Below, piece by piece: positions 9,141 through 18,938 of a DNA stretch of 64,000 bases. Origin of the DNA: Seinonella peptonophila (GTDB taxonomy: Bacteria > Bacillota > Bacilli > Thermoactinomycetales > Thermoactinomycetaceae); assembly GCF_900129355.1 (NCBI RefSeq), contig NZ_FQVL01000004.1, positions 1 to 64,000 of the forward strand. Direction: 5' to 3'. The position numbers were made by a program, and so were the translations under genes. Position 1 is the stretch's first letter; each line of letters opens with the position of its first letter. A model generated the notes under the pieces. It saw only the letters and a list, made by a program, of their open reading frames with translations. It was not told the DNA's origin and did not search any database.

Positions 9141-9731
9141 TCAGCCTGTATAGTTTACGAGATGGCTATAAACTGGATTTCCTTTTTCCTTTTTATTGTC
9201 CATCTCCTGACGCGCATCTTGTTTTGTGCCATTCTCCCAAATCGTATAAGGATCATTTACTGGAATGACTTGGTCATTTCGAAACATGGCTACATTCTGC
9301 CCACCATAGGCTTGTCCCGATTCATGGGCTTCCATCGCACCATTAAAATTTCCGGCTTGCTCCACTCCACGCGGTGGGAAAAGAGGTTGATCATTTAACA
9401 GGGTGTGTACAACTGTTTCTTTTAAGATATTTTTAATCTCTTCACTCCGGTATCCGCTCTCTAAGCCTTTGATCCATTGATAGACAGGCCCATCTTCTGG
9501 TGTGAAGGTAACATTTCGTTGCGTTGGTACATAGTCACCACGCATTTGAATTTGTTCTTTCAACGTACGTGCATCACAGATTGACTGTAATGGAAAATAG
9601 TTATTTCTGAGATAAGATTGAATGCAATACTTGACTAACATTGGAAACTGACCTTTTGGTAATATTTCATACCAGTATCGCACTAAGCGATCCTTTTTAC
9701 CAAGATATACTCCCACAGTAATAGAAGACAT
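9141..9731 (-). CDS. Hypothetical protein, possible ribbon-helix-helix N-terminus
   Basis: 196 aa, not recognised with confidence. The first 45 residues read like a short beta strand (ITVGVYLG) followed by two helices (about residues 14-24 and 29-42, MLVKYCIQSYL). This is the pattern of ribbon-helix-helix DNA-binding proteins such as ParR adaptors of ParM actins. The last 70 residues are rich in Gly, Asn, Gln and charged residues and look disordered. GGAGGTGCTGAT precedes the ATG. A terminator follows at 9063-9093 and a Spo0A-box-like site lies 95 bases upstream. A ParM-like gene exists at 40 kb, but any pairing with it is speculation. Confidence 0.6.
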   Translation of the reverse strand: MSSITVGVYLGKKDRLVRYWYEILPKGQFPMLVKYCIQSYLRNNYFPLQSICDARTLKEQIQMRGDYVPTQRNVTFTPEDGPVYQWIKGLESGYRSEEIKNILKETVVHTLLNDQPLFPPRGVEQAGNFNGAMEAHESGQAYGGQNVAMFRNDQVIPVNDPYTIWENGTKQDARQEMDNKKEKGNPVYSHLVNYTG

Positions 9732-9825
9732 ATCAGCACCTCCGAAAAACGATTGAAAAATTTTAAATTACTTGAATTAATATTAATGGTAACAGTACCC
9801 ATCCAATATAGTCAACCAAATACTT

Positions 9826-9832
9826 TGTCGAA
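9826..9832 (+). promoter_or_regulatory. Putative Spo0A box
   Basis: TTTGTCGAAA, a full core match, 95 bases upstream of the 196-aa gene start. Prediction only. Confidence 0.35.
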
Positions 9833-10190
9833 AGATAGCAAATATACTCGGAAGCGAAAAAAACATGCTTTTTGGATGTACAAATTCTTCTTTTGGTCTT
9901 ATTTCTCTTTTGTAATTACAAAAAAATTAAAAAATGCAAACCCGCTTTCTTTCTTTTGAACACTCCTTCCTATTGCAAACTCCCTGTCCTTGACATCCAT
10001 TGTTTACGTTAAATGTTTCATCTATTAATTACTGCATAAATTCCAAAATTTAGTTCCTATTCTATTAAATTCCTAAAACGCCTTTTTGATATTTCATCAT
10101 CTTATTTAAAAGGACAATGTTATTCTATTAATATTTTTTTCTTTTTCCTTATTTTGATAATTTACGTCTGAGTCTATTAGTTCATCTAAA

Positions 10191-10240
10191 TTCGACAATT
10201 TATTCTATAATTCGTTATCTCCTTCCACCGTCTTTCGACA
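10191..10240. promoter_or_regulatory. Two putative Spo0A boxes
   Basis: TTCGACA occurs at 10191-10197 and 10234-10240, both in the same orientation and 43 bases apart, in AT-rich DNA before walR. Prediction only. Confidence 0.3.
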
Positions 10241-10429
10241 GGCGCAAAAAGCGGCAGCGAAAATCTGCATCTCATGATACAATATCCTTTATTGCACCTT
10301 TTTTCTATCCTTGTCAATGTCCAGAATGTGAACAATAATGCATAACATTAAATATTTTATTATCTATAAGATTAATTACATGTCTTATACGCATAGATCG
10401 AGCTGTATAATCAATAGACAAGGGCATGA

Positions 10430-10610
10430 ATAGCTTGTAGTACCTCGTCCAAATCATCGTTGTGCGCATCATTTTTCAATCATTAGGCAAGCTGAGTAAA
10501 TCGTCCTGAACCAGCAGACGTGGTGACTTGCATACATCTATGCAGCCTAGATTGGAATCAAAGCGTAAAAGATTGACAGAACCTGTAACTTGGTCGACAA
10601 GCTGACGTAT
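10430..10610 (+). repeat. Diverged member of the R1/R2 intergenic repeat group
   Basis: It starts with TAGCTTGTAGTACC and ends near TGGTCGACAAGCTG. The right part (10540-10600, with CAAAGCGTAAAAGATTGACA) aligns with the right end of the element at 39595-39835 (CAAAGCATAAAATATTGACG). It is eroded and probably old. Confidence 0.45.
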
Positions 10611-10666
10611 TTCATGTGATATGCTTTTAAAAAAGGAATTCAAATGATGTGAGGGGGCTGGATTGG

Positions 10667-11386
10667 ATGACCACACGTATTTTAGTGGTTGAAGACGAGA
10701 AACCAATCGCCGACATCTTAAAGTTTAATTTGGAAAAAGAAGGTTATGAAGTAGAATGTATCCATAATGGAGATGAAGCGATTCAGGCTGCAATTGCAAA
10801 TCCGCCAAAGCTGATGCTGCTTGATCTCATGTTACCTGGTGCAGACGGGATTGAGGTTTGTCGGCAAATCCGCCAGCATCATCAATTTCCGATCATTATG
10901 CTCACCGCAAAAGACTCTGAAGTGGACAAAGTGCTTGGGCTGGAGATCGGCGCAGATGATTATGTGACGAAACCCTTCAGTAATCGAGAATTGTTAGCTC
11001 GAATCAAAGCTAACTTACGTCGAGTGGAGGAACAGAACAAACCGACTACACCAAAGGAAAATCAAGAACAATCCTTCCAAAGAGTTGGCGAATTGTCAAT
11101 CGATGAACAAAGCTTTATCGTTCGCAAGCGTGATCATGATATCGACTTAACGCAGCGTGAGTTTGAATTACTTCTTTATATGGTAAAAAATGTAAATCAA
11201 GTTTTAACTCGGGAACATCTTCTTCAATCCGTTTGGGGATATGATTACTTCGGCGATGTACGAACAGTCGATGTAACCATCCGCCGACTTAGAGAAAAAA
11301 TTGAGGACGATCCAGGCGCACCTAAATATATTATCACTAGACGTGGCATCGGCTACACATTGCGGGATCCAAATGCAAAACGTTAA
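10667..11386 (+). CDS. walR: Essential cell-wall response regulator WalR
   Basis: 239 aa, OmpR family. The receiver domain (residues 1-120) has the acidic pocket in [10 protein letters not shown], the phospho-acceptor Asp in [11 protein letters not shown] and Lys in VTKPFS. The C-terminal winged helix has [20 protein letters not shown]. It is the DNA-binding partner of WalK and controls cell-wall hydrolases; the family is essential in most Bacillales. ATG 10667 is chosen because GAGGGGG precedes it. It overlaps walK by 14 bases, so the two are translationally coupled. The operon is on the + strand, against replication from the origin at 50 kb. Confidence 0.95.
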   Translation: MTTRILVVEDEKPIADILKFNLEKEGYEVECIHNGDEAIQAAIANPPKLMLLDLMLPGADGIEVCRQIRQHHQFPIIMLTAKDSEVDKVLGLEIGADDYVTKPFSNRELLARIKANLRRVEEQNKPTTPKENQEQSFQRVGELSIDEQSFIVRKRDHDIDLTQREFELLLYMVKNVNQVLTREHLLQSVWGYDYFGDVRTVDVTIRRLREKIEDDPGAPKYIITRRGIGYTLRDPNAKR

Positions 11387-13214
11387 AAAATCGTTCTCTA
11401 ACTGGTTTGATTCCGTAAATAGCCTCCAATGGAAACTGGTAATCATCTACCTGCTGTTGATTATCATTGCCATGCAACTCATTGGTGCCTACTTCTTTCG
11501 TTCATTAGAAGATGAGTATGTTTCCGACCTACAAAAAGATTTACAGTCTCAAGCAAGTCTACTTGAAAATCCTCTTCGAGACACAATGCAACAAGACCAT
11601 AGTCTCGTAAAGACACGAGCAGAAATTGATAAATTGCTAAAACGTCTTGTCTACTTAAAGTTGATGGATAAAACCTCGCCAAATATTGAGATTCAGATTA
11701 CAGATGAAAAAGGTTTTGTGATTACTACAACAGGAACCAATCGAAATATTATCGGCAATAAAAATGTCCGTTTAAATCAAATTAAACCAAACCGCACCAA
11801 TATTAGGCGTGATACACAAACAGGAAAAGATTATCTTGTCTATAAGCATGAAATTGTAAATGACAAGGGTATTCCAGTTGGTACTATCTATATGGAAGCA
11901 TCATTAGAAAAAACATATAGTACCATTCGCTCCATCAGTAATCACTTTATCCAGATTACAGCATTATCTCTATTTGTGACTGCTTTCCTTGTCATCATTT
12001 TAGCGCGGACGATCACGACCCCCGTTAAAGAGGTAACAGCACAGGCTACTGCGATGGCTTCCGGCGATTTTGATCGAAAAGTAGATGTGCATAGTAAAGA
12101 TGAAATCGGACAATTGGGTACAGCATTTAATCATCTAGCTTCACACTTACGAAAGGCACTCTCTGCAAATGAAGAGGAAAAAGGTAAGCTTGAATCGGTT
12201 CTGGCTCACATGAGTGATGGTGTGATCGCCACAGATAATCATGGCAAGATTATTGTTAAAAACCAACAAGCTGAACGATTACTTGGACAAACCATTCAAC
12301 TCGGTGAATCGATTCATGACACACTTACATTAGGACAGCCCATCTCGCTTCCTCTGACTAAAAAAAGGCAGTCCTTAGTAGAACGCTCAAATGATGACCC
12401 AGAGGAACAGACAATCATCAAGACTACTTTTACGCCGATTACTAGGCAAGACCAAGAGCCAATCGGCATAGTTGCTGTGCTTGAGGACGTAACAGAACAA
12501 GAAAAGCTCGACCGACAACGAAAAGATTTTGTTGCCAATGTCTCCCATGAATTGCGCACGCCTTTAACGACGATTAAGAGTTATTTGGAAGCGCTTAGCG
12601 ATGGAGCAATGGAAGAGCCAGAGCTGGCAACTCGTTTTCTGCAAGTAACACAGCAAGAGGCGGAGCGAATGTCCCGCTTGATCAATGATTTATTGCATCT
12701 GTCTCGACTTGATGCACAGAAGATCAAGATTCAGAAAAAAGCAATGCGAATTGACAATATCCTACAGAGCGCTGCTGATCGCTTCTCACTCCCTGCCGAG
12801 CAGAAGCAAGTTCATTTATCCTGTACAATTGAAGAGAAACTTCCACAGGTCTATATCGACCCCGATCTAATGGATCGAGTATTAGACAACCTGATTTCAA
12901 ATGCAGTCAAGTATACATCGACAGAGGGAACGATTACGATCCATGCTCACCGCTTATTAGACGGATCTGTCGAAGTTTCGATTCGCGATACAGGCATCGG
13001 CATTCCAAAAAAAGACCTTGATCGGATTTTTGAGCGTTTCTATCGTGTTGATAAAGCTCGCTCTCGCGATATGGGTGGCACAGGGCTGGGGCTTTCCATT
13101 GCGAAAGAAATTGTTGAAGTGCATGGTGGGGAAATTGCGATTCATAGCACATACAAAAAAGGGACCACTGTTTCATTTACCCTGCCGCCATTTGAACCAG
13201 AGGTGATCAGGTGA
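11373..13214 (+). CDS. walK: Cell-wall sensor histidine kinase WalK
   Basis: 613 aa. Two membrane helices (about 22-42 and 190-210) enclose an extracytoplasmic PAS-like domain. HAMP, a cytoplasmic PAS, HisKA (His in [12 protein letters not shown]) and HATPase with [10 protein letters not shown] and [10 protein letters not shown] follow. It phosphorylates WalR in response to the state of lipid II or the cell wall. The start overlaps the end of walR; only a weak GGGA lies before it, consistent with coupling. The stop shares a base with the start of walH. Confidence 0.95.
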   Translation: MQNVKKSFSNWFDSVNSLQWKLVIIYLLLIIIAMQLIGAYFFRSLEDEYVSDLQKDLQSQASLLENPLRDTMQQDHSLVKTRAEIDKLLKRLVYLKLMDKTSPNIEIQITDEKGFVITTTGTNRNIIGNKNVRLNQIKPNRTNIRRDTQTGKDYLVYKHEIVNDKGIPVGTIYMEASLEKTYSTIRSISNHFIQITALSLFVTAFLVIILARTITTPVKEVTAQATAMASGDFDRKVDVHSKDEIGQLGTAFNHLASHLRKALSANEEEKGKLESVLAHMSDGVIATDNHGKIIVKNQQAERLLGQTIQLGESIHDTLTLGQPISLPLTKKRQSLVERSNDDPEEQTIIKTTFTPITRQDQEPIGIVAVLEDVTEQEKLDRQRKDFVANVSHELRTPLTTIKSYLEALSDGAMEEPELATRFLQVTQQEAERMSRLINDLLHLSRLDAQKIKIQKKAMRIDNILQSAADRFSLPAEQKQVHLSCTIEEKLPQVYIDPDLMDRVLDNLISNAVKYTSTEGTITIHAHRLLDGSVEVSIRDTGIGIPKKDLDRIFERFYRVDKARSRDMGGTGLGLSIAKEIVEVHGGEIAIHSTYKKGTTVSFTLPPFEPEVIR

Positions 13215-14632
13215 TGAATCAACGTTATCTAGAGCGAATCAAATCAACCATCTTAGTCTTTTTAGTTTTGCTCAGTTTTGTCCTAACAGGTTATCTATGG
13301 TACAGTGCACCCTCCTATGAAGAGAATCGTGATGACGATTATATTCAACCACCATACATTGGCAGTGAAAAAGACAACGATATTTCAACCTATGATCTTA
13401 CACAGCCCCAACAGATTATCGCTCATCGAACAGGTCAACATCTGCTCATCCATTCGAATGAAAAAGTATTTCAGGAATTATATAATATGGTTCGAGGCGT
13501 CTCTCTAGTTGATTTTACGGTGGTACAACCAACACCTGAAGATTGGAACCGTTACTACAATCAATCACAAGCATCAGAGTTGCAGTTTCCAAATGGGTGC
13601 ACCGTAGGACAGTTGGACACTTTTTTCCAACGTACAACACTAAGGGATGAAAGTACTTTACAAGCATTATCACAAATCAACCGACTTGGTTTCTTTACAG
13701 ATAGTAAATCAAATCGGGTATGGATGTGGTTTTTTTCCGATGATGCACAACAAGTGGTACAAGCGCGCGTTGATAATCTAACACCAACCCAGCTTCAAAC
13801 AGCTTTAAATCAAGTGATGCCTAACCGCAATCCACTTGTCATTCCAGTCCCCACGAATGAAAAAGCACCTTGGGACCCTATGAACAAAAATATTCCTTTC
13901 TCACATATGCTTTATCTGCCCACTGCGCCATTAAGGGTAAACAGCTTTGCATACGATTTTCGAACAATCGATATTAATACGATGAAGCAATGGCTTTTTA
14001 AAGACCCTTATGTGACACCGATTCAGCTTAATAATGACGAGCTGCTTTATATGTACAACAGCCAAGATCAAAATATCTACAGTGATCAGATTATCAATTA
14101 TCGCAAAAAACAAGGCATGATGACTTACACCAATTCGCCTACTCCTACAGAAAAACCTAGAATGTTAATACGCGAGGAATTAAATCTAATCAATCAATTT
14201 ATGCAGCTACACCGTGGCTGGACAGGGTCTTATGTTCTAGATCAATTAACATCAGATAAACAGGTAAATACGTATCTTTTTCGCATGTTACTACGTGGAT
14301 TCCCTGTATACTGGGAAAACGAACAACCCGGAAACCAACCCAATACGATTGAGTTAAGTGTAACCCAAAACAGTGTTAGCAAATATTCGCGTTCACTTAT
14401 TTTGTTAACTGGATCAACACCTGAACAAAAGCCCAACTTGCTACCAGCTCATGATCAATTACTCGACCAATTAAAAAAGAAAAAAGTGTCGCTGGCCAGC
14501 ATATCATCTATTTACCCTGCTCTAATGGGGGCACAGCGTAATGAACAACACATTCTGCTTCAACCTGTTTGGGTAGTCAAGTATACAGATGGGAAAATCG
14601 AAACAATCTCTGCGGAGAAAGAGGAGAGGTGA
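13214..14632 (+). CDS. walH: WalK regulator WalH (YycH)
   Basis: 472 aa. One N-terminal membrane helix (about 10-28) and a large extracytoplasmic part typical of YycH. In B. subtilis it acts with WalI to restrain WalK in the membrane. ATG 13214 shares a base with the walK stop; a GTG three bases upstream is also possible. GAGGTG lies about eight bases before the ATG. Order and spacing match the wal operon. Confidence 0.88.
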   Translation: MNQRYLERIKSTILVFLVLLSFVLTGYLWYSAPSYEENRDDDYIQPPYIGSEKDNDISTYDLTQPQQIIAHRTGQHLLIHSNEKVFQELYNMVRGVSLVDFTVVQPTPEDWNRYYNQSQASELQFPNGCTVGQLDTFFQRTTLRDESTLQALSQINRLGFFTDSKSNRVWMWFFSDDAQQVVQARVDNLTPTQLQTALNQVMPNRNPLVIPVPTNEKAPWDPMNKNIPFSHMLYLPTAPLRVNSFAYDFRTIDINTMKQWLFKDPYVTPIQLNNDELLYMYNSQDQNIYSDQIINYRKKQGMMTYTNSPTPTEKPRMLIREELNLINQFMQLHRGWTGSYVLDQLTSDKQVNTYLFRMLLRGFPVYWENEQPGNQPNTIELSVTQNSVSKYSRSLILLTGSTPEQKPNLLPAHDQLLDQLKKKKVSLASISSIYPALMGAQRNEQHILLQPVWVVKYTDGKIETISAEKEER

Positions 14633-14637
14633 CAAAG

Positions 14638-15387
14638 ATGGATTGGAATCGAGCCAAAACCATATTTATTATATCTTTTGTCGTTCTCGATCTCTTTCTC
14701 GGTTTGCAAGTTTCCCAAATCATGGAGGCGAAATCCCGTTACTTAGAGAGTAATGAGATTACCGAAAACCAAATCCGCGATCTACTAGAAGCAAATCATA
14801 TTCGCCTATCTGTTCCTTTTCCAAAGGAGATTCGCAATATTCCTGTTCATCAAGCAACAATTACAACATTAACAGGCTGGGAACGAGATGAGAAATGGGC
14901 CTACCGCAAACGTTGGGAGAAAGGGATTCAGTTTAAAGATGAGCGTTCATTACAACGATTTCTAAAGCAACAACTTCCCTTCTTCGATCAATTTCAACCT
15001 GAACCAAAACTATTTACAGCAGATCGAAAAGTATATATCCAAAACCATAATGGAATCCCCATTTTTGATGGTAGAGTGGTTTGTGAATTTAGCAAAGGAA
15101 AATTGGTCGCGATCCATGTCCTTCATTTTCAATTAAAGAAAGAGACAGCAGTCGAATTTATTCCTTTTAACAATGCCTTAAACAATCTCATTACAAGCGG
15201 AAAGCTGCCGAGAAACTCTACGATTACACAAATCGAGCTTGGATACCGCTCGCCCTATTATGCAAACCCACAAGAAGTAATCCTTGTACCTGTTTGGCGA
15301 TTCCAAGCTAATCAAAAATACTATTATACGAATGCAACAAATGCAACAACAGGGAATCTAGGGGAAAATGCTGAATCTGTTCAGTAG
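14638..15387 (+). CDS. walI: WalK regulator WalI (YycI)
   Basis: 249 aa. It begins MDWNRAKTIF with one membrane helix (about 6-25) and an outside domain of the YycI type. It forms a complex with WalH and WalK in the family. The ATG follows GGAGAGGTGAC five bases after the walH stop. Confidence 0.88.
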   Translation: MDWNRAKTIFIISFVVLDLFLGLQVSQIMEAKSRYLESNEITENQIRDLLEANHIRLSVPFPKEIRNIPVHQATITTLTGWERDEKWAYRKRWEKGIQFKDERSLQRFLKQQLPFFDQFQPEPKLFTADRKVYIQNHNGIPIFDGRVVCEFSKGKLVAIHVLHFQLKKETAVEFIPFNNALNNLITSGKLPRNSTITQIELGYRSPYYANPQEVILVPVWRFQANQKYYYTNATNATTGNLGENAESVQ

Positions 15388-15404
15388 AAAGGAGGCCGAA
15401 ACCC

Positions 15405-16214
15405 GTGAAATTTAGTGTTTTAGCAAGCAGTAGTACAGGAAATTCCATCTATATCGAAACAGATCGCGCGCGGTTTTTAATCGATGCTGGTCTATCTGCA
15501 AAGCAACTGGAGCTGCGTTTGAAGCAAATCTCAGTTGAACCTGAAACTCTGTCAGCCATCTTTGTTACACATGAACATATTGATCATGTAAAAGGAATTG
15601 GAGTATTAGCTCGTCGCTATCAACTACCCATCTATCTTAACGAACAGACTTGGAAACACCTACCCAAAAGTGTTGGCGAGATTCCAGAGGAATTGATTCA
15701 GCTTTTTCCCTGTTATGGTGAAATCGACCTTTCGACCGTACATATTGAATCATTTGCTATCTCACACGATGCCGCTGAACCGATGGCTTATTTGGTTCAA
15801 GCAGATGATTCCCGACTGGCAATTGTGACCGATTTGGGCTATGTGAGCCAAAAAATTATCGACCGAGTACAGGGTGCGCATACTTTAATCTGGGAAAGTA
15901 ATCATGATGTTGAAATGTTACGGATGGGTCGCTATCCTTGGAATGTCAAACGTCGTATTCTCAGCGATACAGGGCATCTTTCCAACCAAGATTCAGGTGA
16001 AGCATTAGCCCAGATCATTTCTGGACAAGGTGAACAAATCTATCTTGCCCATCTCAGCCAAGAGAATAACTTGATTGAACTGGCACAACTTACCGTTAAG
16101 GAGATTCTAGAGGAAACTGGATATCAAATGGGGCGAGACTTATCATTGCACCCTACTTTTGCTGATCGTCCTACTCCACTAAAAGAAGTCAAACGCTATG
16201 CAATTGCAAACTGA
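15405..16214 (+). CDS. walJ: Metallo-beta-lactamase fold hydrolase WalJ (YycJ)
   Basis: 269 aa. Cytoplasmic MBL-fold protein with the metal motif THEHIDH near residue 55, a later SHDA ligand and a DTGHLSN motif. YycJ proteins are DNA exonuclease-like and have been linked to repair; the cellular role is not settled. Start is GTG after AAAGGAGG. It is the last gene of the tight wal block, with a gap before the protease gene. Confidence 0.9.
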   Translation: MKFSVLASSSTGNSIYIETDRARFLIDAGLSAKQLELRLKQISVEPETLSAIFVTHEHIDHVKGIGVLARRYQLPIYLNEQTWKHLPKSVGEIPEELIQLFPCYGEIDLSTVHIESFAISHDAAEPMAYLVQADDSRLAIVTDLGYVSQKIIDRVQGAHTLIWESNHDVEMLRMGRYPWNVKRRILSDTGHLSNQDSGEALAQIISGQGEQIYLAHLSQENNLIELAQLTVKEILEETGYQMGRDLSLHPTFADRPTPLKEVKRYAIAN

Positions 16215-16453
16215 AGATATATGAACCCGCCATACATCTTCGTAGCCCAAAATGGAGTCAAAGCGTGAACTAGATTGATAAAAAAGCCCCCTTGAACCTC
16301 GATCACAAGCGATTACGTGACTCTGTCTATAAATGTAAGACCGAAACTTTCATGACATTTTTCATAAACCTGCCAATAGAAATAAACGAATTTCGTATAA
16401 TACTCTGGAAGCATTGTCATACTGAACTTATGTAATTTGAAGGAGGCGTTTGT
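16215..16453. promoter_or_regulatory. walJ-htrA gap with repeat remnant and possible promoter
   Basis: 16230-16340 resembles the right end of the R1/R2 repeats (TGGAGTCAAAGCGTGAACTA, then GATCACAAGCGATTACGTGA). A TATAAT at about 16397 lies 55 bases before the protease start, so this gene may have its own promoter. No matching -35 box is clear. Confidence 0.35.
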
Positions 16454-17644
16454 GTGGGATTTTATGATAATAACCAATCATATAACCGCCGCCCACCCAC
16501 AATCTTAATCGCCATCATTTCTGCCATTGTTGGTGGGCTGATCGTAGGAGTTATTTTAACCCCTATATTTTTAATGAAGGGTACCTTCTTCAATGATGAG
16601 AAACAGAGCACTTCGTTAACAGAACAGACCGGTCAAACCAAAACAACAACCGTAAAAGTAAATACGAATATTACACAAGCTGTTAAGACAGCGGGTGGTG
16701 CGGTTGTTGGAATTATTAATTTACAGCATAGTAACAACCCATTTGAATCTTCAGAAGTTAAGCAAGGAACCGGTTCGGGAATCATCTTTGAAAAAGTTAA
16801 TGGTAAAGCGCGTGTAGTTACTAACAACCATGTGATCGCCGGAGGAAATGAGATTCAAGTCGTTCTCCCAGATCAGAATGGTAAGTCACAGCCAGAAAGA
16901 GCAAAAGTACTTGGACATGATGAAGTAACCGATTTAGCTGTACTTGAGATCGATGCGAGTCATGTCAAAACGGTTGCCCAATTCGGTAATTCTACCTCAC
17001 TGCAATCTGGAGAACCTGCAATTGCGATTGGTAACCCACTGGGACTTGAATCTTCTACAACAGTTGGTGTAATCAGTTCACCTAAGCGTTCGATCAATTT
17101 GACCGAAGATATTTCAACTGATGTAATCCAGACTGATGCCGCAATCAACCCCGGAAATAGCGGTGGCGCATTGGTGAACAGCGCTGGGCAAGTGATCGGA
17201 ATCAACAGTCTTAAAATTGCAGAAAGTGGCGTTGAAGGCTTAGGTTTTGCAATTCCGATCAATGATGCCATCCCGATCATCCGTAACTTGATTACCAAAG
17301 GCGAAGTCCCTCGTCCATACTTTGGTATTCGCTTAGTCGACCTACAAGACTTGCCAATCGAAACCCGGACACAAGATTTAGGACTTCCACAAAATATGAT
17401 CGATGGTACCGTCATTGCCTCTGATAAAATTGAACGCCCCGCTGCCATAGCTGGTCTTCAATTTAAAGATGTGATAGTCAAACTGGATAACCAGTCGATC
17501 AAATCACGTTCAGAGCTACGCCGATACATCTACAAGTACAAAAAACCAAACGATAAAGTTACAGTCAGCTTCTATCGAAATGGTCAATTAAAAACAACCA
17601 CCGTACAATTAACCAAAGCACCTAATTTTCAACTAAATCAATAG
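16454..17644 (+). CDS. htrC: HtrA/DegP-like membrane serine protease (HtrC/YycK type)
   Basis: 396 aa. One N-terminal membrane helix (about 17-39), a trypsin-like domain with His in TNNHVIAG, Asp in TDLAVLEID and Ser in NPGNSGGAL, then a C-terminal PDZ domain (about 295-385). It degrades or refolds damaged proteins at the outer membrane face. It sits after walJ as in B. subtilis. Start is GTG after AAGGAGG; a strong terminator follows at 17658. Confidence 0.9.
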   Translation: MGFYDNNQSYNRRPPTILIAIISAIVGGLIVGVILTPIFLMKGTFFNDEKQSTSLTEQTGQTKTTTVKVNTNITQAVKTAGGAVVGIINLQHSNNPFESSEVKQGTGSGIIFEKVNGKARVVTNNHVIAGGNEIQVVLPDQNGKSQPERAKVLGHDEVTDLAVLEIDASHVKTVAQFGNSTSLQSGEPAIAIGNPLGLESSTTVGVISSPKRSINLTEDISTDVIQTDAAINPGNSGGALVNSAGQVIGINSLKIAESGVEGLGFAIPINDAIPIIRNLITKGEVPRPYFGIRLVDLQDLPIETRTQDLGLPQNMIDGTVIASDKIERPAAIAGLQFKDVIVKLDNQSIKSRSELRRYIYKYKKPNDKVTVSFYRNGQLKTTTVQLTKAPNFQLNQ

Positions 17645-17657
17645 TAAGATCATAACG

Positions 17658-17687
17658 AAATCCCCCTTATCTAGGGGGATTTTTTCT
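17658..17687 (+). terminator. Rho-independent terminator after the HtrA-like gene
   Basis: AAATCCCCC/GGGGGATTT arms with a short loop followed by a T-run. Confidence 0.85.
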
Positions 17688-17799
17688 TAAATGTGTGCTA
17701 TGAATTTCTGATCAGTTCAATTTTCACTAGATTGACAATTATATAGTTACTCATATATTATACTGAAAGAGTATAGAAATTCCTTTTGCAATAGGGTAA

Positions 17800-17994
17800 C
17801 AGGGCCCTACAGAGTGCAAGGAAGAACCCAATGGGTGTCGATTTGGCGACAACAACAGAACCCCTACGAACAACACGCCCGACAGGGACAAGCACACGAC
17901 GAAGCGGAAGCCGAACGCATCGGAGCGTGGACCCGCTCTGACCTACTGCCGCGACTGCGGTGAAAGGCACCGCCCGAATCAGCACACCAAGTAA
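17800..17994 (+). pseudogene. High-GC fragment encoding a small CxxC peptide
   Basis: About 17800-18050 is much richer in G+C than its flanks. A + frame open from 17800 ends with YCRDCGERHRPNQHTK and a TAA at 17992-17994. Four cysteines, including a CxxC, suggest a zinc-ribbon-like tail. It has no start codon of its own and a TAA lies immediately upstream, so I take it as a broken or chance remnant of foreign DNA. An overlapping minus-strand frame is equally unsupported. Confidence 0.3.
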
Positions 17995-18222
17995 TATGCT
18001 GGTTGAGGACTAGTCGATCCTCGGTGGCAGTGCATTGGGCATGGACATCGCATATAATAGACCGAATATTATGATATATATTTTACCGAAATCTGATATG
18101 GTTAAAACAAAAACAATATGATCTATTCTATCGGTTTTCATAAACATTTCCCATTTCAACTTACAACTTCTCTCTAAATTAAAGCACACTAAAGATGACT
18201 AAAATCAAGGAGTTAAACATAT
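17995..18222. other. Rest of the htrC-CxxH gap
   Basis: To about 18050 the DNA still has high-GC character; then it returns to AT-rich sequence that probably carries the promoter for the CxxH/CxxC gene. No repeat or hairpin is evident. Confidence 0.3.
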
Positions 18223-18426
18223 ATGAATAAAAAATTATATACCTGTGAAGAACATATTGAAATTGCTTTGGATGAATTTGTTGATCAACTGACTCTAGCC
18301 CCTGAAATGGAAAAGATTACTTCACCAAATGAAAAATGCTTCTTTTGTCAGCAACAGGCCAGATATCTGTTATCCATTTGTGAGGAGGGTGAGTCCGATG
18401 CGCATTCGACTGATCACAGTCGGTAA
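18223..18426 (+). CDS. CxxH/CxxC family small protein
   Basis: 67 aa with the paired motifs YTCEEHIE near the start and CFFCQ near residue 46, as in the small Bacillales CxxH/CxxC proteins encoded next to rlmH. The motifs suggest one bound zinc. Function unknown. CAAGGAG lies before the ATG. It overlaps rlmH by 29 bases in another frame, implying coupled translation. Confidence 0.8.
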   Translation: MNKKLYTCEEHIEIALDEFVDQLTLAPEMEKITSPNEKCFFCQQQARYLLSICEEGESDAHSTDHSR

Positions 18427-18862
18427 ACTCAAGGAGAAATATTTACGACAAGCCTGCCAAGAATATCTTAAACGTCTACAAAGCTATGCAAAAGTGGATG
18501 TGGTCGAATTAACAGAGGCTTCACCCGCTCTCTCGACGGAGCAGCAAGTTACAGACGAAGAAAAGCGTATGCTAGCTGCAATCTCACCTGATTCTCATGT
18601 CATTGCCTTAGCTATTTCCGGGGAAATGATGAGTTCACCACAATTGGCTGAATATCTACAGCAACAGACCACTTATGGACAAAGCCATTTTACTTGTTTA
18701 GTTGGTGGCTCATATGGCCTTTCTTCCCAAGTACTTAAACATGCAAATCTCCAACTTTCATTTTCTCGGCTCACCTTTCCGCATCAACTCTTTCGTGTCA
18801 TGCTTCTTGAGCAACTTTATCGATCCTGTAAAATCAATCGTGGGGAACAGTATCATAAATAG
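18398..18862 (+). CDS. rlmH: 23S rRNA pseudouridine-1915 N3-methyltransferase
   Basis: 154 aa, SPOUT fold. It methylates pseudouridine 1915 in helix 69 of 23S rRNA. Start MRIRLITVGKLKEKYL and the knot motif LVGGSYGL are typical. The C-terminus (EQLYRSCKINRGEQYHK) matches the family's usual end. ATG 18398 follows GAGGAGGGTG. Confidence 0.93.
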   Translation: MRIRLITVGKLKEKYLRQACQEYLKRLQSYAKVDVVELTEASPALSTEQQVTDEEKRMLAAISPDSHVIALAISGEMMSSPQLAEYLQQQTTYGQSHFTCLVGGSYGLSSQVLKHANLQLSFSRLTFPHQLFRVMLLEQLYRSCKINRGEQYHK

Positions 18863-18901
18863 TTAATTCAATGGATAAACAGTAGCTGCTTAGTAAAATA
18901 C

Positions 18902-18935
18902 GCTAAAAACACCACGCAGATGCATGGTGTTTTCT
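18902..18935. terminator. Bidirectional terminator between rlmH and purA
   Basis: AAAACACCA/TGGTGTTTT arms around GCAGATGCA, with A- and T-runs on the two sides. It serves convergent rlmH and purA. Confidence 0.8.
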
Positions 18936-18938
18936 CGT

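Larger units (their letters stand above)
9732..10666. other. Long AT-rich non-coding region upstream of walR
   Basis: About 930 bases without a convincing gene. It holds three sites matching the Spo0A core TGTCGAA or its complement (9826-9832, 10191-10197, 10234-10240). A diverged member of the R1/R2 repeat group lies at about 10430-10610. The walR promoter must lie here but no box pair stands out. Confidence 0.5.

Noticed and set aside
9753-9959. 68-codon + frame upstream of walR
   Set aside because: AT-rich low-complexity translation (many K, F, S), no ribosome binding site, and overlaps the upstream control region of the minus-strand gene.
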